Assembly: GCA_030043405.1 (NCBI GenBank)
Contig: JASHXS010000002.1
Coordinates: 1 to 7,793 of the forward strand
Reading direction: 5' to 3'
Source: Thermoplasmata archaeon
GTDB lineage: Archaea > Thermoplasmatota > Thermoplasmata > Lutacidiplasmatales > UBA184
DNA length: 7,793 bases
Shown: piece after piece, positions 7,201 to 7,793 of the stretch
Layout of the letters: each line of letters starts with the position of its first letter
How positions within the stretch are numbered: position 1 is the first letter of the stretch
Notes under the pieces: generated by a model
The model's input: the letters and a program-made list of their open reading frames with translations, nothing else
Told to the model about the DNA's origin: nothing
Database searches by the model: none
Position numbers and translations under genes: made by a program

Positions 7201-7643
7201 CGTGGACGATCTCCACGAGCCCGCTGGTCCGATTCGATACACTGGTCGCCCAGATGGGCCCGACGGTGCCCGCGACGCCCCCGCGGCAGGACGTCTACGC
7301 GGCGCAGTCGTCGGTCGTCGACCAGCAGGCGACCCTGGCGGGGAGTGGGTGGTCCGTGGTGCAACTGGGTCAAACCTACTCCTCCGCCTGGACCCTCCAG
7401 GGTCCGCTCGACTTCCAGGACCACCTGGTCGTCAACGTGGGGCTCAACGGTTGGCTCGTCGACGCGTCGGGCCCCGTCGTCGTCCACGTGGTCTACACCG
7501 GGAACGTGTCGGCCCTCTGGGGGAGCGTAGGGGAAGGGATCGGCCTCGTGGGTTTCGTCGCCGCCGTCGTGGTGTACCGACGGTGGCCGCTCCCCGGTCA
7601 CGGATTCCGACGAACTCGACCGAGCCCCGGCCCTACCGATTGA
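4260..7643 (+). CDS. Large GT-C-like polytopic membrane protein with a heavily sequon-bearing external region (putative lipid-linked-sugar glycosyltransferase)
   Basis: The product is about 1127 residues. A short cytoplasmic start is followed by a hydrophobic segment at 25-42, a long first loop (43-115), then hydrophobic segments near 116-134, 138-156, 160-182, 188-206, 208-226, 236-260, 315-333, 337-353, 383-401 and 452-471, and a final one near 1090-1107. The first loop contains FTDWGQPNPYYPGLDPSN (80-97). GT-C enzymes carry a catalytic acidic residue in this loop, so D82 or D94 are candidates. A Pro/Arg/Gly-rich linker (402-451) precedes an external region (472-1088) with 17 N-x-S/T sequons. 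Near the end, Y1040, W1044, H1055, NGW (1063-1065) and Y1079 recall the 'W...H..v.g..ngW.v...Y' pattern of YfhO and AftD-type proteins. The layout (membrane core, large external part, closing helix) agrees with those families, so sugar transfer from a polyprenyl-phosphate donor on the outer face is plausible but inferred. I prefer the ATG at 4260, which has a partial AGGA 8 bases upstream; a GTG at 4143 is also in frame and would add 39 residues. A non-catalytic envelope protein remains possible. Confidence 0.75.
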   Translation: MDSPDAGSTGSSGWLSVLRFLRTHWVWVVGLVGYGTFALVTLRGDFGGGGSLPQGTNALNTYTIYVFQQRYGATTWLAPFTDWGQPNPYYPGLDPSNLIAYAQLLGPTQFIRASEFVGFLGAGLSMCWAVLRLGGRPGPALVAGAFYMLLAQTPEFFEGHIPFMLSLALGPVFFVLVYLFFRGPTLRHGLALALVLFLLATVGDLGCLYRFLFFGLPMAGLLVVLRFRDHPYGRREIAAIGFGLGLFLLLLLPWAVTSLAGVNPQFTTGITVTTAAFAQTGGQSLYLAFMGFIADHSYTILIYHQQTYAYAFSLTGPLFLLLPVAVGAYAVWFGRRLELLLYLSGLVAMLFSTGTEYPGVSSLNQWFYTHIPYFSSDDALFHWNIYYVLVLGLLLGFGLSRFEGWVEQARLPATRPGTTPGPRSPPRPNWWTSGGGTSRGLRPPFAAERRRAAMVLVVGVLLVSTALPLVQNWEDVSRPVGTFQYPSAYTTGFQYVATQPDLGGVLSVPFGNIYERTPWGGVSLSSQLYGGSVLDRNLNIFEAGTPYSLRLDLQVGDGLNGYTNNLSKLLAATNTQFVVGTQYPNWDQASDALYNPIIQYEGLLAQRGLGAPVEPGGYETVYPVPDPAGNLSVFSQYYIYDGGESLVNEILDQPWYNGTQALVAWGDVQGKDASVLLEHAAAFIATPSALANLTAADWAALRAGPTPIWGLLSNPDFAPDTIQQYTNYWNASNARDFGARYSDTPLVSHAFAPSLVSEGYDVANVTLRVAGPPGARFTLEAPSDTDFNGTVGEPVAPVADLPYGNSSVVSAGSNPRDPLPSNGTLAWNSADGTTYLAWSPGPNNSTYMALDFAYQNLSRYQGISLTLNGPPLNASALELQLVLSQATLTVPGYVSNVSTDGSATTYSFYFRDAIAPASAPIGFNPANITASLKDLRHFVVVLPTTDHRSSYIWSNLTAFDNQANGFYLISTGSHPVDPSAPWTISTSPLVRFDTLVAQMGPTVPATPPRQDVYAAQSSVVDQQATLAGSGWSVVQLGQTYSSAWTLQGPLDFQDHLVVNVGLNGWLVDASGPVVVHVVYTGNVSALWGSVGEGIGLVGFVAAVVVYRRWPLPGHGFRRTRPSPGPTD

Positions 7644-7676
7644 CGCTGCGGCCGCCCGGATCCCCGGGCCCCGGGA

Positions 7677-7793
7677 CTACGCCTTCGCGGCCTTGCCCTT
7701 GGAGGCGGGCGGGCTCTTCGACTCCGAGTAGCCACACCGCCCACACGAGCGGCGGTCGGCGTGCTCGGCCAGGAAGGTCCCGGGACCGCACTT
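7677..7793 (-). CDS. rps27ae: 30S ribosomal protein S27ae, C-terminal part (partial, starts beyond the right edge)
   Basis: The last 38 residues and the stop are visible. They read [15 protein letters not shown] followed by [11 protein letters not shown], the characteristic zinc ribbon of archaeal S27ae: C2 is the second cysteine of the first Cys-x2-Cys pair, and C17 and C20 form the second pair. The first cysteine lies just outside the window. S27ae is a small-subunit ribosomal protein of archaea and eukaryotes; in eukaryotes it is made fused to ubiquitin. Here a short Ala/Lys/Ser/Pro tail ([11 protein letters not shown]) follows the ribbon. Its stop is 33 bases from the convergent stop of the large membrane-protein gene. 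In many archaea S27ae follows S24e and precedes the Kae1 gene; here nothing on its own strand follows within 3.6 kb except the glycosyltransferase operon. This gene is the main evidence that the DNA is archaeal. Confidence 0.93.
   Translation of the reverse strand, partial: KCGPGTFLAEHADRRSCGRCGYSESKSPPASKGKAAKA

Noticed and set aside
5223..7601. Minus-strand open frame of 792 codons antisense to the large membrane-protein gene
   Set aside because: The translation is Arg/Gly/Val/Glu-rich with no recognisable fold, whereas the plus strand gives coherent membrane helices, sequons and family-like motifs. It is a codon-bias artefact.
7663..7675. Hairpin CCCGG-GCC-CCGGG between the two convergent stops as a terminator
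   Set aside because: A 5-bp GC stem with a 3-base loop is expected by chance at this base composition. No T-rich tract follows on either strand, and archaeal terminators are usually T-rich rather than hairpin-driven.

Overview
The window looks like a piece of a GC-rich archaeal genome. The clearest lineage marker is at the right edge: the minus strand encodes the C-terminal zinc ribbon of ribosomal protein S27ae, a protein of archaea and eukaryotes that bacteria lack. Supporting signs are short TATA-like boxes at about archaeal spacing in the divergent intergenic region and a dense set of N-glycosylation sequons in one exported domain. The encoded proteins are arginine-rich and not acidic, which argues against a salt-in haloarchaeon. 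A high-GC Thermoplasmatota or similar lineage would fit, but that is inference; the sequence does not name the organism.

Layout. Positions 1-4004 hold four closely packed minus-strand genes, read right to left: a GT4-type glycosyltransferase (4004-2727), a second, more divergent GT4-type enzyme (2730-1561, overlapping the first by ATGA), a class I SAM-dependent methyltransferase (1551-679), and a third GT4-type glycosyltransferase that starts at 630 and runs off the left edge. Spacings of -4, 9 and 48 bases suggest one operon. Positions 4005-4259 are a divergent intergenic region with a TATA-like box facing each way and a cluster of short dyads between them. Positions 4260-7643 on the plus strand encode one very large polytopic membrane protein of about 1127 residues. 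Its N-terminal membrane core resembles GT-C-fold glycosyltransferases, and an extracytoplasmic region of about 600 residues is closed by a C-terminal membrane helix. Only 33 bases separate its stop from the convergent stop of the S27ae gene.

How the genes fit together. The minus-strand enzymes have no visible signal peptides or membrane helices and should act on the cytoplasmic side, building and O-methylating a glycan from activated sugars. The plus-strand protein would act in the membrane, plausibly adding sugars from lipid-phosphate donors on the outer face. Together they read as a surface-glycan locus (S-layer or other envelope glycan, or N-glycan). Substrates, linkages and acceptor cannot be read from the sequence. 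I see no RNA gene, CRISPR array, insertion sequence or integration scar. The most interesting signals are the complete partition of 17 sequons to one half of the large membrane protein, the unresolved start of that gene, and the apparent mix of initiation modes in the operon.
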